A stretch of DNA of 64,000 bases from contig NZ_JABBJF010000002.1 in assembly GCF_014218705.1 (NCBI RefSeq), positions 310,001 through 374,000 of the forward strand, in the 5' to 3' direction. Shown here piece after piece: positions 36,324 through 46,538 of the stretch; the first letter of the stretch is position 1; each line of letters starts with the position of its first letter. The notes beneath the pieces were generated by a model. It was given only the letters and a program-made list of their open reading frames with translations, was not told the origin of the DNA and ran no database searches. This DNA is from Kluyvera sichuanensis (GTDB lineage Bacteria; Pseudomonadota; Gammaproteobacteria; Enterobacterales; Enterobacteriaceae). Both the position numbers and the translations under genes were made by a program.

Positions 36324-37235
36324 CTACCCTTTCAGTTTCGGATCCAGCGCGTCGCGCAGGCCATCGCCCAGCAGGTTAAATGCCAGCACCGTCAGGAAAA
36401 TCGCCAGCGCCGGGAAGACTGCGACGTGTGGTGCAATCACCATATCCGCGCGCGCTTCGTTGAGCATCGCCCCCCATTCCGGCGTCGGCGGCTGTGCACC
36501 GAGGCCGAGGAACGACAGGCTGGCGGCGGAGATAATCGATACCCCGATACGCATGGTGAAATAGACCACGATAGAAGAGACCGTGCCGGGCAGAATATGC
36601 TGGAACAGGATAACCCGGTCGCTGGCGCCGATGCTGCGCGCCGACTCGATAAAGGTTTGCTGCTTCAGCACCAGCGTATTGCCGCGCACCAAGCGGGCAA
36701 ATGCCGGAACCGAGAAAATCGCCACGGCGATAATCACGTTGGTCATGCCGCTGCCCATAATCGCGACCACGGCAATCGCCAGCAGGATGCCGGGGAAGGC
36801 AAACAGCACGTCGCAGACGCGCATGATGATACGGTCCCACCAGCCTTCGTAGTAGCCCGCCAGCAGCCCGAGCACGGTGCCAATCAGCGAGCCAATCAAT
36901 ACCGCAAACACGCCCGCGGTAAGCGAGATTTGCGCGCCCACCAGCACCCGGCTGAAAATATCGCGCCCGAGCGAGTCTACGCCGAACCAGTGGATCAGCG
37001 ATGGGCCGTCGTTCAGGCGGTCGTAATCGAAGTAGTTTTCCGCATCAAACGGCGCAATCCACGGCGCCACCACCGCCACGATAATCAGCAGCAGTACGAA
37101 AATGCCGGAAGCCATCGCTACCGGTTGCTGGCGAAAGCGCCGCCAGAATTCTCGCCACGGCGTGCGCGGCGTCCCCGCTTGCATCACCGGCATGGCGTTA
37201 AGCGCCGCCTGCCGACGCCAATTGAATAATCGCAC
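36324..37235 (-). CDS. gsiD: Glutathione ABC transporter permease GsiD
   Basis: One of two inner-membrane permeases of the GsiABCD glutathione importer. GTG start at 37235 gives 303 aa ([16 protein letters not shown]), equal to E. coli GsiD; it lies 1 base after the gsiC stop. It has six membrane helices, the GLDSLGRD-like stretch [22 protein letters not shown] typical of DppC-type permeases, and the EAA loop [21 protein letters not shown] that contacts the ATPase. Confidence 0.94.
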   Translation of the reverse strand: MRLFNWRRQAALNAMPVMQAGTPRTPWREFWRRFRQQPVAMASGIFVLLLIIVAVVAPWIAPFDAENYFDYDRLNDGPSLIHWFGVDSLGRDIFSRVLVGAQISLTAGVFAVLIGSLIGTVLGLLAGYYEGWWDRIIMRVCDVLFAFPGILLAIAVVAIMGSGMTNVIIAVAIFSVPAFARLVRGNTLVLKQQTFIESARSIGASDRVILFQHILPGTVSSIVVYFTMRIGVSIISAASLSFLGLGAQPPTPEWGAMLNEARADMVIAPHVAVFPALAIFLTVLAFNLLGDGLRDALDPKLKG

Positions 37236-37236
37236 G

Positions 37237-38157
37237 TTATTTATACCTGATAGCCGGGTTAATGGCGGCGTAGAGCACATCCACCACTAAGTTGATAAGA
37301 ATAAACTCCAGCGAAAACAGCAGCACCTCGGCCTGAATCACCGGGTAATCACGCATCTCCACCGAATCCACCAGCAGGCGTCCAAGCCCCGGCCAGTTAA
37401 AGACTTTCTCCACCACAATCGAGCCGCCGAGCAGAAAGCCAAACTGCAGCCCCATCATCGTCACCACCGGGATCATGGCGTTACGCAGCCCGTGTTTCAG
37501 CACCACCACTTTTTCGCTCACCCCTTTGGCGCGGGCGGTACGCATATAGTCTTCATTGAGCACGTCAACAAACGAGGCGCGGGTAAAGCGCGCCATCACC
37601 GAGGCCACGGCGGCACCAAGAGTGATGGACGGCAAAATGTAGTGCTGCCAGCTGTCGGCGCCCACGGTTGGCAGCCAGCCAAGCTCGACGGAGAAAATTT
37701 GCATCAGCAGCATCCCCAGCGCAAACGCCGGGAAGGAGATCCCGGTGACCGCCAGCGCCATGCCGAGACGATCCGGCCAGCGGTTGCGCCACACCGCGGC
37801 GGCAATCCCCGCAGCCATGCCAAAAATCACCGCCCAGACCATGCTGGCGAGGGTCAGTAACAGCGTTGGCAGAAAGCGGCTGGCGATCTCTTCGGATACC
37901 GGGCGGCGTGACACCATTGAGATACCAAAATCGCCCTGCACGGCGTGGGTGATGTAGTGCCAGAACTGAACGTACAGCGGCTGATCCAGCCCCAACTGCT
38001 GACGAACCATCGCGATAACCTGCGCGTCCGCTTCCGGCCCGGCAATCAGTCGCGCCGGGTCGCCGGGAAGCAGATGGACAAATAAAAACACCAGCACCGC
38101 CACGATAAACAGCGTCGGGATCAGGCCGAGCAGGCGTTTAAGAACATAGTTAAGCAT
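37237..38157 (-). CDS. gsiC: Glutathione ABC transporter permease GsiC
   Basis: DppB-type permease partner of GsiD; 306 aa as in E. coli. Six helices; [14 protein letters not shown] near the start and the EAA loop [22 protein letters not shown] are visible. It lies between gsiB (52 bases upstream) and gsiD (1 base downstream) in the iaaA-gsiABCD operon. Confidence 0.95.
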   Translation of the reverse strand: MLNYVLKRLLGLIPTLFIVAVLVFLFVHLLPGDPARLIAGPEADAQVIAMVRQQLGLDQPLYVQFWHYITHAVQGDFGISMVSRRPVSEEIASRFLPTLLLTLASMVWAVIFGMAAGIAAAVWRNRWPDRLGMALAVTGISFPAFALGMLLMQIFSVELGWLPTVGADSWQHYILPSITLGAAVASVMARFTRASFVDVLNEDYMRTARAKGVSEKVVVLKHGLRNAMIPVVTMMGLQFGFLLGGSIVVEKVFNWPGLGRLLVDSVEMRDYPVIQAEVLLFSLEFILINLVVDVLYAAINPAIRYK

Positions 38158-38209
38158 GACTCTCCTTGCCGTAAGCTCCCTGCGCCATCATGACGCAGGG
38201 AGACCTCGC

Positions 38210-39748
38210 TTACTTCAAATCCGCATCGTCAAAGCTGAAGCCCGTGTCCGGCATAATGTAGAACCCGGTCAATGACTTGCTGTGCGCCGAAACCAGTTTC
38301 TCTACCACCAGCGGCACCCACGGCGACTCTTTCCAGATAATATCCTGGGCCTCTTTGTAGAGCCGTGCTTTTTCTTTCGCATCCGTCGTTTGCAGCGCCG
38401 CCGTCAGGTCTTTATCCACCTGCGGGTTGCTGTAGAACGCGGTATTAAACTGGGTTGGCGGCCAGTTAGACGAGGCAAACAGCGGCGACAGCGCCCAATC
38501 GGCTTCGCCCGTCGAGGCGGACCAGCCGGTGTAGAACATTCTCACGCCGCTCTCTTTCTGCCCTTTCGCTTCCACTTCCGCCGCGCGCTGACCGGCATCC
38601 ATCGCCGTCACCTGTGCCTTAATACCAATTTGCGCCAGCTGCTGCTGGGTAAACTGCAGCACCTTCTGCGCGGTACTGTGGTTGTGCGACGACCAGAGCG
38701 TGGTGCTAAAGCCGTTCGGGTAGCCCGCCTCTTTCAGCAGTGCTTTAGCTTTTGCCGGGTCGTACGGCCACGGCTGGTACTGCTGAGCGTAGGCGATAGA
38801 CGGCGGCACCACGCCGGTAGCCGGAGTGGCGTAACCCGCGAAGGCCACCTTCACCAGCGCCTGACGGTTGATGGCGTAGTTAATCGCCTCGCGCACCTTC
38901 GGGTTATCAAACGGCTTTTGCGTCACGTTCATGCTGATATAGCGCTGCATGATGGATGGGCTCGCCACCAGTTCAAGCTGGCTGTTTTTGGCCAACAGCG
39001 CCGCCTGCTCGTAAGGAATGGGGAAAGCAAACTGCGCCTCGCCGGTTTGCAGCATCGCGGCACGCGTGTTGTTATCAACCACCGGACGCCAGGTAATAGA
39101 GTCCAGCTTCGGTAGCCCTTGCTGCCAGTAGCCAGCAAACTTGCTGACCTTAACGAAGTCAGTCTGGTTCCAGGTATCGAGCTTATACGGCCCGGTTCCC
39201 ACCGGATGGAAGCCAATTTCATTGCCGTATTTCTTCAGCGCCGCCGGGGAGATCATCGCCGTTGCCGGGTGGGCCAGAATATTGATAAACGCCGAGAACG
39301 GCTGCTTCAAGGTGATCTTCACCGTCTGGGCGTCAACAACCTCGGTTTTATCAATATTTTTATACAGGTTATAGCGCTTGAGGTGGCTATCCGGGTTGCT
39401 GGCGCGATCGAGGTTAACCTTCACCGCTTCGGCGTTAAAATCGGTGCCATCCTGGAATTTGACTCCCTGACGTAGCTTCAGAGTGTAGACCTTGCCATCG
39501 TCAGAAACGGTGTAGCTTTCCGCCAGTACGTTCTGCAGCTTCATCTCTTTATCAAGGCCAAATAGCCCCTGATAGAAGGATTTCGCCACCGCCTGCGACA
39601 GCGTGTCGTTGGCATCATACGGGTCAAGCGTGGTGAAGTTGGAGCCTACCGCCACGACCACATCTTTTGCCGCGAACGCGGGAGAAGCCGCCAGCGCGGA
39701 AGCCACGCCCAGTGCGACCAGCCATTTACGTGAAACGCGTTGTGTCAT
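38210..39748 (-). CDS. gsiB: Glutathione-binding periplasmic protein GsiB
   Basis: Family 5 solute-binding protein delivering glutathione to GsiCD; 512 aa as in E. coli. Signal peptide 1-26 ([19 protein letters not shown]), then [25 protein letters not shown] and the conserved [24 protein letters not shown] segment. gsiA lies 23 bases upstream and gsiC 52 bases downstream. Confidence 0.95.
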   Translation of the reverse strand: MTQRVSRKWLVALGVASALAASPAFAAKDVVVAVGSNFTTLDPYDANDTLSQAVAKSFYQGLFGLDKEMKLQNVLAESYTVSDDGKVYTLKLRQGVKFQDGTDFNAEAVKVNLDRASNPDSHLKRYNLYKNIDKTEVVDAQTVKITLKQPFSAFINILAHPATAMISPAALKKYGNEIGFHPVGTGPYKLDTWNQTDFVKVSKFAGYWQQGLPKLDSITWRPVVDNNTRAAMLQTGEAQFAFPIPYEQAALLAKNSQLELVASPSIMQRYISMNVTQKPFDNPKVREAINYAINRQALVKVAFAGYATPATGVVPPSIAYAQQYQPWPYDPAKAKALLKEAGYPNGFSTTLWSSHNHSTAQKVLQFTQQQLAQIGIKAQVTAMDAGQRAAEVEAKGQKESGVRMFYTGWSASTGEADWALSPLFASSNWPPTQFNTAFYSNPQVDKDLTAALQTTDAKEKARLYKEAQDIIWKESPWVPLVVEKLVSAHSKSLTGFYIMPDTGFSFDDADLK

Positions 39749-39771
39749 GTTGTCCCCTGCCTATGGTTTTA

Positions 39772-41631
39772 TTATCTATTGGTCAGCGCACTGCTAGCCG
39801 GCTCCCTGGCGACATAGTGCCCCGGTGAAACCTGTTGCAAATTAATGGGTTCGACTTCTTCACCCCGTTTGTAGATATTGCCCGGCAGATCGTCCGACAG
39901 CAGCACGCGCTGCGGCCGCCGATGGGCCGGGTCCGCCACCGGTACGGCGGCGAGCAGCTTACGGGTATACGGATGCTGCGGGTTTTCAAACACCGCGCGG
40001 CGCGGGCCAATTTCCACGATACGCCCACGGTACATCACCGCCACACGGTGGCTGATGCGCTCGACCACCGCCATATCATGCGAAATAAACAGAAATGCGA
40101 TGCCCATCTCCCGCTGTAGCGACAGCAGCAGATTGATGATCTGCGCACGAATCGAGACGTCCAGCGCCGAGACCGATTCATCGGCAATCACCACCTTCGG
40201 GTTCAGCGCCAGCGCGCGGGCAATACAGATACGCTGTCGCTGACCGCCGGAAAACTCATGCGGATAGCGCCACGCGTGCTCCGGCTGTAGGCCCACGCGC
40301 TGCAATAGCCACTCCACCCGCTGCTGTAGCGCCTCGCCCTGCAACGCGCCATGAATGCGCAGCGGCTCCATAATCGAGAAGCCGACGGTGTGGCGCGGGT
40401 CGAGCGAGGCGTACGGGTCCTGGAAGATAAACTGAATATCGCGGCGCAACGGCTGAAGCTGATGCGCCGAGAGCGTATCAATGCGCTCACCGTTAAAGGT
40501 AATGGTGCCGCTTTGCGACTCCACCAGCCGCAGCAGCGCTCGCCCGGTGGTGGATTTTCCGCAACCGGATTCGCCCACCAGCGCCAACGTCTCGCCAGGC
40601 CATAAATCAAAACTGACGTTTTCTACCGCGTGCACTTCACGAGTGACGCGGTTCAGAATGCCACCACGCAGCGGGAAACGCGCCACCAGATTGCGCACCT
40701 TGAGGATCGGCTTACCTTCGACAACGGTGTCTTGCTGCTGCGGTTCACTCTCCGGTGCATTGAAATCCGGGAAGCTTTTAGGATAGTCGCTACCGCGCAT
40801 CGCTCCTAGACGTGGGACGGCTGCCAGCAAGCGGCGCGTATACGAGTGCTGCGGCGCGGTAAAGATCTCGTCCACGCGCCCGCTTTCGACCACTTCACCC
40901 TGATGCATCACCAGCACCCGGTCGGCGATTTCTGCTACTACGCCCATATCGTGAGTGATAAAAATCACCCCCATCGCCATCTCTTTTTGCAGCACGTCGA
41001 TAAGCTGCAGGATCTGCGCCTGAATCGTCACGTCCAGCGCGGTGGTGGGTTCGTCGGCAATCAGCACCGCCGGGCGGCACGACAGCGCCATCGCAATCAT
41101 CACCCGCTGGCGCATGCCGCCGGAAAGCTGATGCGGGTAGCGTGACAGCATGGCCTGCGCTTCCGGAATACGCACCTTATCGAGCATTTTTTTCGCCTCG
41201 GCCAGCGCCTCTTCGCGCCCAAGCCCCTGATGCAGACGAATAGACTCGGCAATTTGCTCGCCGATGGTAAACACCGGGTTCAGCGAGGTCATCGGCTCCT
41301 GGAAGATCATGGCGATGTCGGCACCGCGCACGCTGCGCATCTGCGCAGGTGTCTGCTCCTGAAGATCAATGACCTCGCGGTTGCGTCGACGCAGCAGCAG
41401 GCTATCCATGTTCACCTGGCTGCCGGACTGCTCCAGCAGGCGCATTAATGCCAGCGCCGTGACCGATTTCCCCGAGCCGGACTCCCCCACAATCGCCAGC
41501 GTTTCACCGCGATTAAGATGAAAAGAGAGCTGATGTACGGCGCGCACGGGCTGCCCGTCCTGACGAAACGTCACGTTCAGGTTTTCAACGCTCAGCACCT
41601 GCGCGTTATCAAGCTCAGCGGAATGCGGCAC
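39772..41631 (-). CDS. gsiA: Glutathione ABC transporter ATPase GsiA (double NBD)
   Basis: A 619-aa fused ATPase with two nucleotide-binding domains. Domain 1 (about 12-270) has Walker [10 protein letters not shown] and signature LSGGMRQR; domain 2 (about 315-570) has GESGCGKST and FSGGQRQR, each with an oligopeptide-transporter tail ([12 protein letters not shown]). It energises GsiCD. Lies 11 bases downstream of iaaA in the same operon, as in E. coli. Confidence 0.95.
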   Translation of the reverse strand: MPHSAELDNAQVLSVENLNVTFRQDGQPVRAVHQLSFHLNRGETLAIVGESGSGKSVTALALMRLLEQSGSQVNMDSLLLRRRNREVIDLQEQTPAQMRSVRGADIAMIFQEPMTSLNPVFTIGEQIAESIRLHQGLGREEALAEAKKMLDKVRIPEAQAMLSRYPHQLSGGMRQRVMIAMALSCRPAVLIADEPTTALDVTIQAQILQLIDVLQKEMAMGVIFITHDMGVVAEIADRVLVMHQGEVVESGRVDEIFTAPQHSYTRRLLAAVPRLGAMRGSDYPKSFPDFNAPESEPQQQDTVVEGKPILKVRNLVARFPLRGGILNRVTREVHAVENVSFDLWPGETLALVGESGCGKSTTGRALLRLVESQSGTITFNGERIDTLSAHQLQPLRRDIQFIFQDPYASLDPRHTVGFSIMEPLRIHGALQGEALQQRVEWLLQRVGLQPEHAWRYPHEFSGGQRQRICIARALALNPKVVIADESVSALDVSIRAQIINLLLSLQREMGIAFLFISHDMAVVERISHRVAVMYRGRIVEIGPRRAVFENPQHPYTRKLLAAVPVADPAHRRPQRVLLSDDLPGNIYKRGEEVEPINLQQVSPGHYVAREPASSALTNR

Positions 41632-41642
41632 GGTAACTCCTT

Positions 41643-42584
41643 CTATTCCTTATAAATGCCAATGGTCGGTGTGTCACCGGCGTAGGCCCAGGCGCGGTAC
41701 ATGCCTTCGCTGTTAAACGGCAGCACCACGTTGCCTTCGCGGTCAATGGCGATGAGACCACCGCTGCCGCCAAGCGCAGGCAGCTTTTCCATCACCACGC
41801 GCTCGCAGGCCTCGTAAAGGCTGAGATTGCCGTACTCCATCAACGCGGCGATGTCGTACGCCGCCAGCGTACGAATGAAAACTTCACCCGTGCCGGTGCA
41901 AGAGACCGCAACGCTGGCGTTATTGGCATAGCACCCCGCCCCCACCAGCGGGCTGTCACCCACCCGACCGGGCAGTTTGTTGGTCATCCCACCGGTCGAC
42001 GTTGCCGCCGCCAGGTTGCCATTGAGATCCAGGGCGACGGCACCCACCGTGCCCATCTTTTGCTGCTCATCCAGCGGAGCCGCGTCATGGTCGAGAATAA
42101 AGTCGCCGTTGCTGCGGGCCACCAGCAGCTGCTGGAAGCGTTCATCGGTCGAGAACAGCGAATTATTCACCAGTTCGATTCCCTGCGACTGCGCAAAGGC
42201 TTCCGCCCCCTCGCCAATCAGCATCACGTGTGGACTATTTTCCAGCACGCTTCTGGCCGCCAGCACCGGGTTGCGCAGATGTTTTACTCCGGCAACGGCC
42301 CCCGCCTGCAGCGAATAGCCATCCATCACGCAGGCGTCCAGCTCATGCGTCTCAGCCGAGGTGAATACCGCGCCAATCCCGGCGTTAAACAGCGGACACT
42401 CTTCAAGCTGACGTACCGCTTCGGTGACCGCATCCAGCGCGCTCGCGCCGGACTCCAGCATGCCCTGTACGCTTTCGACGATGTCGGAAAGCGCGGTGAC
42501 GTATTGTTGTTCTTTTTCTGCCGGCAGCTGGCTGCGGCTAATCGCGCCAGCCCCGCCGTGTATTGCAATGACTGCCTTGCCCAT
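41643..42584 (-). CDS. iaaA: Isoaspartyl peptidase / L-asparaginase IaaA
   Basis: Ntn-hydrolase that cleaves isoaspartyl dipeptides and asparagine after self-processing. The 313-aa precursor has the nucleophile Thr179 ([10 protein letters not shown]) at the same number as E. coli IaaA (321 aa), and [24 protein letters not shown], which forms the substrate pocket. First gene of the iaaA-gsiABCD operon, divergent from moeA, fitting a role in peptide scavenging beside glutathione import. Confidence 0.95.
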   Translation of the reverse strand: MGKAVIAIHGGAGAISRSQLPAEKEQQYVTALSDIVESVQGMLESGASALDAVTEAVRQLEECPLFNAGIGAVFTSAETHELDACVMDGYSLQAGAVAGVKHLRNPVLAARSVLENSPHVMLIGEGAEAFAQSQGIELVNNSLFSTDERFQQLLVARSNGDFILDHDAAPLDEQQKMGTVGAVALDLNGNLAAATSTGGMTNKLPGRVGDSPLVGAGCYANNASVAVSCTGTGEVFIRTLAAYDIAALMEYGNLSLYEACERVVMEKLPALGGSGGLIAIDREGNVVLPFNSEGMYRAWAYAGDTPTIGIYKE

Positions 42585-42762
42585 TAAGCGATCCCTTACC
42601 TCATTTTCTTTATAGATATCATTATAGTGCCTCTGTTCCTATATCAATTTTGAATATAGAAATAGCATCCCGCATAGTGAGGTACACCACAGGTGGCATA
42701 CTGTCGGTAAGGCTTTTCTGCCATAATGTGTGCATTCGAACGTTTCCCGCAGGAGTTTACCC

Positions 42763-43998
42763 ATGGATTTTACCGCCGGACTGATGTCGCTTGATACCGC
42801 GTTGAGCCAAATGCTTGATCAGATTACCCCGCTGCACGAACGCGAGTCGGTACCGCTGCTGAAGGCTTTTGGTCGCATTACCGCGAGCGATATCGTCTCC
42901 CCGTTGGACGTACCGGGTTTTGATAACTCGGCGATGGATGGCTATGCGGTGCGTCTGGCCGACCTCGCGGCGCAGACGCCGCTGACGGTGGCAGGTAAAG
43001 CTTTTGCCGGTCAGCCGTTCCACGGTGAATGGCCTGCCGGTACCTGTATTCGCATTATGACCGGCGCGCCGGTGCCTGCGGGCTGTGACGCGGTGGTGAT
43101 GCAGGAAGAGACGGAGCAAACTGACGACGGCATTCGTTTTACCGCCCACGTTAAAGCCAACCAGAACATTCGTCGTCGCGGCGAAGACATCGCTAACGGC
43201 GCGGTCGTGTTCCCTGCCGGAACTCGTTTAACCGTCGCCGAACTGCCGGTGCTGGCATCGCTCGGCATCGCTGAGGTGGACGTGGTGCGTAAAATCCGCG
43301 TCGCGCTGTTCTCCACCGGCGATGAGCTGCAGCTGCCGGGCCAGCCGCTGGGCGATGGACAAATCTATGACACCAACCGTCTGGCGGTGCACCTGATGCT
43401 GGAACAGCTGGGCTGCGAGGTGATTAACCTCGGCATCATTCGTGATGATCCGGACCAGCTGCGCCAGACCTTTATCCAGGCTGACCAACAGGCCGACGTG
43501 GTAATAAGCTCCGGCGGTGTTTCCGTCGGTGAAGCCGACTACACCAAAACCATCCTCGATGAGCTGGGTGAAATCAGCTTCTGGAAGCTCGCCATCAAAC
43601 CGGGTAAACCGTTCGCCTTTGGTAAGCTTAACCATAGCTGGTTCTGCGGTCTGCCGGGCAACCCAGTTTCCGCGGCGTTGACTTTCTATCAGCTGGTACA
43701 GCCGCTGCTGGCCAAGCTGAGCGCCGGTAGCGTGGCCACCCAGGCGCCACGTCTGCGCGTACGCACCACCGACCGCCTGAAAAAATCACCGGGTCGCCTC
43801 GACTTCCAGCGCGGTCTGCTGACCCGCAATGAAAACGGCGAGCTGACCGTTTCCACCACCGGCCATCAGGGTTCCCACATCTTCAGTTCGTTCAGCCAGG
43901 GCAACTGCTTTATCGTGCTGGAGCGCGAACGCGGTCACGTTGAGCCGGGCGAATGGGTAGAGGTAGAGCCGTTTAACCATCTGCTGGGAGGCCTGTAA
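42763..43998 (+). CDS. moeA: Molybdopterin molybdenumtransferase MoeA
   Basis: Inserts molybdate into adenylated molybdopterin. Start at 42763 follows GCAGGAGTTTACCC and gives 411 aa (E. coli 411). Conserved stretches: [67 protein letters not shown] and GLPGNPVSA. Its stop shares one base with the moeB start (TAATG). Confidence 0.96.
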   Translation: MDFTAGLMSLDTALSQMLDQITPLHERESVPLLKAFGRITASDIVSPLDVPGFDNSAMDGYAVRLADLAAQTPLTVAGKAFAGQPFHGEWPAGTCIRIMTGAPVPAGCDAVVMQEETEQTDDGIRFTAHVKANQNIRRRGEDIANGAVVFPAGTRLTVAELPVLASLGIAEVDVVRKIRVALFSTGDELQLPGQPLGDGQIYDTNRLAVHLMLEQLGCEVINLGIIRDDPDQLRQTFIQADQQADVVISSGGVSVGEADYTKTILDELGEISFWKLAIKPGKPFAFGKLNHSWFCGLPGNPVSAALTFYQLVQPLLAKLSAGSVATQAPRLRVRTTDRLKKSPGRLDFQRGLLTRNENGELTVSTTGHQGSHIFSSFSQGNCFIVLERERGHVEPGEWVEVEPFNHLLGGL

Positions 43999-44747
43999 TG
44001 GCGGCGGAGCTTAGCGATGCGGAGATGATGCGCTATAACCGGCAAATCATCCTGCGCGACTTCGATTTTGACGGTCAGGAGCGGCTGAAAGAGGCCCGCG
44101 TGCTGGTCGTCGGCCTCGGTGGGCTGGGCTGCGCGGCCACGCAGTATCTGGCGGCCGCAGGTGTCGGCGAGCTGACGCTGCTCGACTTCGATACCGTTTC
44201 GCTCTCCAACCTACAGCGCCAGACGCTGCACAGCGATGCCACCATCGGTCAGCCGAAGGTGGACTCCGCGCGCGAGGCGCTGGCGCGTATTAACCCGCAC
44301 GTTAGGCTGAATACGCTAAATGCGATGCTGGAAGAAGCGGCGCTGTGGGCACAGATTGCCGAACACGACCTGGTGCTCGACTGTACTGACAACGTGACCA
44401 TTCGCAATCAGCTCAACGCGGGCTGTTTCCAGCACAAAATACCGCTGGTTTCCGGGGCGGCGATTCGTATGGAAGGTCAGATCAGCGTCTTTACGTACCA
44501 GGAGGACGAGCCATGCTACCGCTGCCTGAGCCGCCTGTTCGGCGAGAACGCATTAACCTGCGTGGAAGCCGGGGTGATGTCACCGCTGGTTGGCGTGATT
44601 GGCGCAATGCAGGCGATGGAAGCGATTAAGGTGCTGACCCATTACGGGGTGCCCGCAGCGGGGAAAATCGTGATGTATGATGCGATGCGCTGTCAGTTCA
44701 GAGAGATGAAGTTGATGCGTAGCCCGACGTGTGAGGTGTGCGGGTAG
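43998..44747 (+). CDS. moeB: Molybdopterin-synthase adenylyltransferase MoeB
   Basis: E1-like enzyme that adenylates the carboxyl terminus of MoaD; 249 aa as in E. coli. Nucleotide-binding loop GLGGLGCAATQYLAAAGVG, catalytic Asp in LDCTDNVTIRNQLN, and the zinc Cys pairs CYRC and CEVC (last residues) are visible. Translationally coupled to moeA. Confidence 0.96.
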   Translation: MAAELSDAEMMRYNRQIILRDFDFDGQERLKEARVLVVGLGGLGCAATQYLAAAGVGELTLLDFDTVSLSNLQRQTLHSDATIGQPKVDSAREALARINPHVRLNTLNAMLEEAALWAQIAEHDLVLDCTDNVTIRNQLNAGCFQHKIPLVSGAAIRMEGQISVFTYQEDEPCYRCLSRLFGENALTCVEAGVMSPLVGVIGAMQAMEAIKVLTHYGVPAAGKIVMYDAMRCQFREMKLMRSPTCEVCG

Positions 44748-44760
44748 GCTTCGGCCTAAC

Positions 44761-44806
44761 CCCCTCACCCTAGCCCTCTCCCCAATGGGGAGAGGGAACC
44801 GATCGT
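44761..44806. repeat. Dispersed hairpin repeat, copy 1 (between moeB and fsaA)
   Basis: CCCCTCACCCTAGCCCTCTC..., with stem CCCTCTCCCC / GGGGAGAGGG and the ending AACCGATCG. A near-identical unit is at 48984-49028, so the two copies bracket the fsaA-ybiY-ybiW block. The element sits between convergent genes and could terminate both. Confidence 0.7.
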
Positions 44807-44835
44807 CACCCAACCCATCATCCGATATTTTTCTT

Positions 44836-45498
44836 TTACAGCGACGTACGTCCAAACGCCGTCTGCCAGTCCTGCTCAAACTTCGCCACTGCCGCATCAA
44901 CTGCCGGATAGCTAATCAGCTGCTGCGCCACATCGAGTGGCAGCGTGATCGACTGGCAGCCCGCCAACAGGCAATCCAGCGCCTGGCGCGGTGTTTTAAA
45001 GCTCGCAGCCAGCACTTTTGCCTGCGGCGCATGCAGGGTCAGCAGATCCTGTAATTCACACACCGTCTGAATTCCGTTGCCGCCCTGGGCATCCACGCGG
45101 TTGACGTAGGGCGCGACATAATCGGCCCCCGCCAGCGCCGATAACAGCCCCTGCGTCGCACCGTAAACGGCCGTACCGAGCGTTGGGATACCTTCCGCTT
45201 TCAATAGCTTAATCGCCGCCAGACCTTCCGCCGTCACCGGCACTTTTACGACCAGATCCGGAATAATCGCCCGCAGCTTATGGGCGTCCGCCACCATGCC
45301 ATCCGCCGTAGTCGCCATCACCTGGGCAAACAGGCGGCCTTTACCGCCCATGGCGTCCAGCAGTTCCGGCAGCAGTGCGTCCAGCGGCGTCTTACCTGCC
45401 GCCACGATACTTGGGTTAGTGGTCACGCCAGCCAGCGGGAAAACGCGCGCCAGCTTCTTTACTGCTGCGACATCGGAGGTGTCGAGATAGAGTTCCAT
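44836..45498 (-). CDS. fsaA: Fructose-6-phosphate aldolase FsaA
   Basis: Class I aldolase of the transaldolase family, 220 aa as in E. coli. Schiff-base Lys85 lies in [12 protein letters not shown]. It cleaves fructose 6-phosphate to dihydroxyacetone and glyceraldehyde 3-phosphate; more recent work assigns it cleavage of 1-deoxyfructose 6-phosphate made by the glycyl radical enzyme YbiW. It is divergent from ybiY-ybiW, and the shared gap holds an FNR-like site and an inverted repeat, which fits co-regulation. Confidence 0.95.
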   Translation of the reverse strand: MELYLDTSDVAAVKKLARVFPLAGVTTNPSIVAAGKTPLDALLPELLDAMGGKGRLFAQVMATTADGMVADAHKLRAIIPDLVVKVPVTAEGLAAIKLLKAEGIPTLGTAVYGATQGLLSALAGADYVAPYVNRVDAQGGNGIQTVCELQDLLTLHAPQAKVLAASFKTPRQALDCLLAGCQSITLPLDVAQQLISYPAVDAAVAKFEQDWQTAFGRTSL

Positions 45499-45563
45499 GA
45501 TGTGTCCTTAAACCGTGAGATTGAGCATGGAATAACATTACCACAGCAAAACCTCTTCTTAAG

Positions 45564-45577
45564 TTGACTCATGTCAA
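45564..45577 (+). promoter_or_regulatory. FNR-like site in the fsaA-ybiY gap
   Basis: TTGACTCATGTCAA has perfect arms TTGAC / GTCAA and differs from the FNR consensus TTGAT-N4-ATCAA at one base in each arm. Oxygen control would suit an operon for a glycyl radical enzyme, which works only without oxygen. Confidence 0.6.
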
Positions 45578-45581
45578 AATA

Positions 45582-45597
45582 ACTTTCATTCGAAAGT
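45582..45597 (+). promoter_or_regulatory. Shared operator, site A (upstream of ybiY)
   Basis: ACTTTCATTCGAAAGT, arms ACTTTC / GAAAGT around ATTC. The core is the exact reverse complement of the element before ybiU (50156-50169) and matches the one before ybiV (49079-49092). It is 34 bases ahead of the ybiY ATG and lies in the fsaA-ybiY divergent gap. Confidence 0.65.
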
Positions 45598-45631
45598 ATT
45601 TTAATCTTTATACGAAAGAAGAGGGCAGCAT

Positions 45632-46534
45632 ATGATTTTCAACATTCAGCGCTATTCCACCCACGATGGTCCAGGCATCCGCACCGTCGTCTTCCTGAAA
45701 GGATGCTCGCTCGGCTGCCGTTGGTGCCAGAACCCCGAGAGCCGCTCCCGCGAGCAGGATTTGCTGTTCGACCCGCGTCTGTGCCTGGACGGCTGTGACC
45801 TGTGCCAGAAAGCCGCGCCGTCGGTGATTGAACGTGCGCTGAACGGGCTGGTTATCCATCGGGAAAAGCTGGATGACAGCCATCTTGCCACACTGACCAA
45901 CTGCTGCCCGACGCAGGCGTTAACCGTCTGCGGGGAAGCAAAAAGCGCCGACGAGATCATGGCCACCGTGCTGCGCGACAAACCGTTTTATGACCGCAGC
46001 GGTGGCGGCATGACCCTCTCCGGTGGCGAGCCGTTTATGAACCCGGAACTGGCGCTTGCGCTGCTAAAAAGCGCGCACGACCAGGGAATTCACACCGCCG
46101 TTGAGACCTGCCTGCACGTACCGTGGCGCTACCTTGAACCCGCTCTGCCCTATGTCGACCTGTTCCTGGCCGACCTCAAGCATGTCGATGAAGCACGTTT
46201 CAAGCAGTGGACCGACGGCTCAGCGAAGCGCGTGTTGGATAACCTGAAGCGGCTGTCAGCCGCCGGTAAACAGGTCACGCTGCGCGTGCCGCTGATTCAG
46301 GGCTTTAACGCCGACGAAACCTCGATTAAAGCGATTACCGATTTTGCCGCCGACGAAATGCCCGGCGTGCGCGAGATTCATTTTCTGCCTTACCACACGC
46401 TCGGCATCAATAAATATGCCCTGCTTGGCCTTCCCTACTTCGCACCCGATAAGCCGCTGAATGACCCTGAGCTGCTGGATTTTGCTCAACAGTATGCCGG
46501 TGAAAAAGGGTTAACAGCGACACTACGAGGATAA
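45632..46534 (+). CDS. ybiY: Glycyl radical enzyme activase YbiY
   Basis: Radical SAM enzyme that installs the glycyl radical on YbiW. The 300-aa product matches E. coli YbiY. The SAM cluster motif Cys25-x3-Cys29-x2-Cys32 ([17 protein letters not shown]) is followed by a ferredoxin-like insert with extra cysteines (CLDGCDLCQ and [12 protein letters not shown]) and SGGEPF. The ybiW gene begins 4 bases after its stop. Confidence 0.94.
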   Translation: MIFNIQRYSTHDGPGIRTVVFLKGCSLGCRWCQNPESRSREQDLLFDPRLCLDGCDLCQKAAPSVIERALNGLVIHREKLDDSHLATLTNCCPTQALTVCGEAKSADEIMATVLRDKPFYDRSGGGMTLSGGEPFMNPELALALLKSAHDQGIHTAVETCLHVPWRYLEPALPYVDLFLADLKHVDEARFKQWTDGSAKRVLDNLKRLSAAGKQVTLRVPLIQGFNADETSIKAITDFAADEMPGVREIHFLPYHTLGINKYALLGLPYFAPDKPLNDPELLDFAQQYAGEKGLTATLRG

Positions 46535-46538
46535 AACG

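Noticed and set aside
42639-42659. CTATAT...ATATAG inverted repeat in the iaaA-moeA gap as an operator.
   Set aside because: Only 6-base AT-rich arms with a 9-base spacer; such repeats arise easily by chance.
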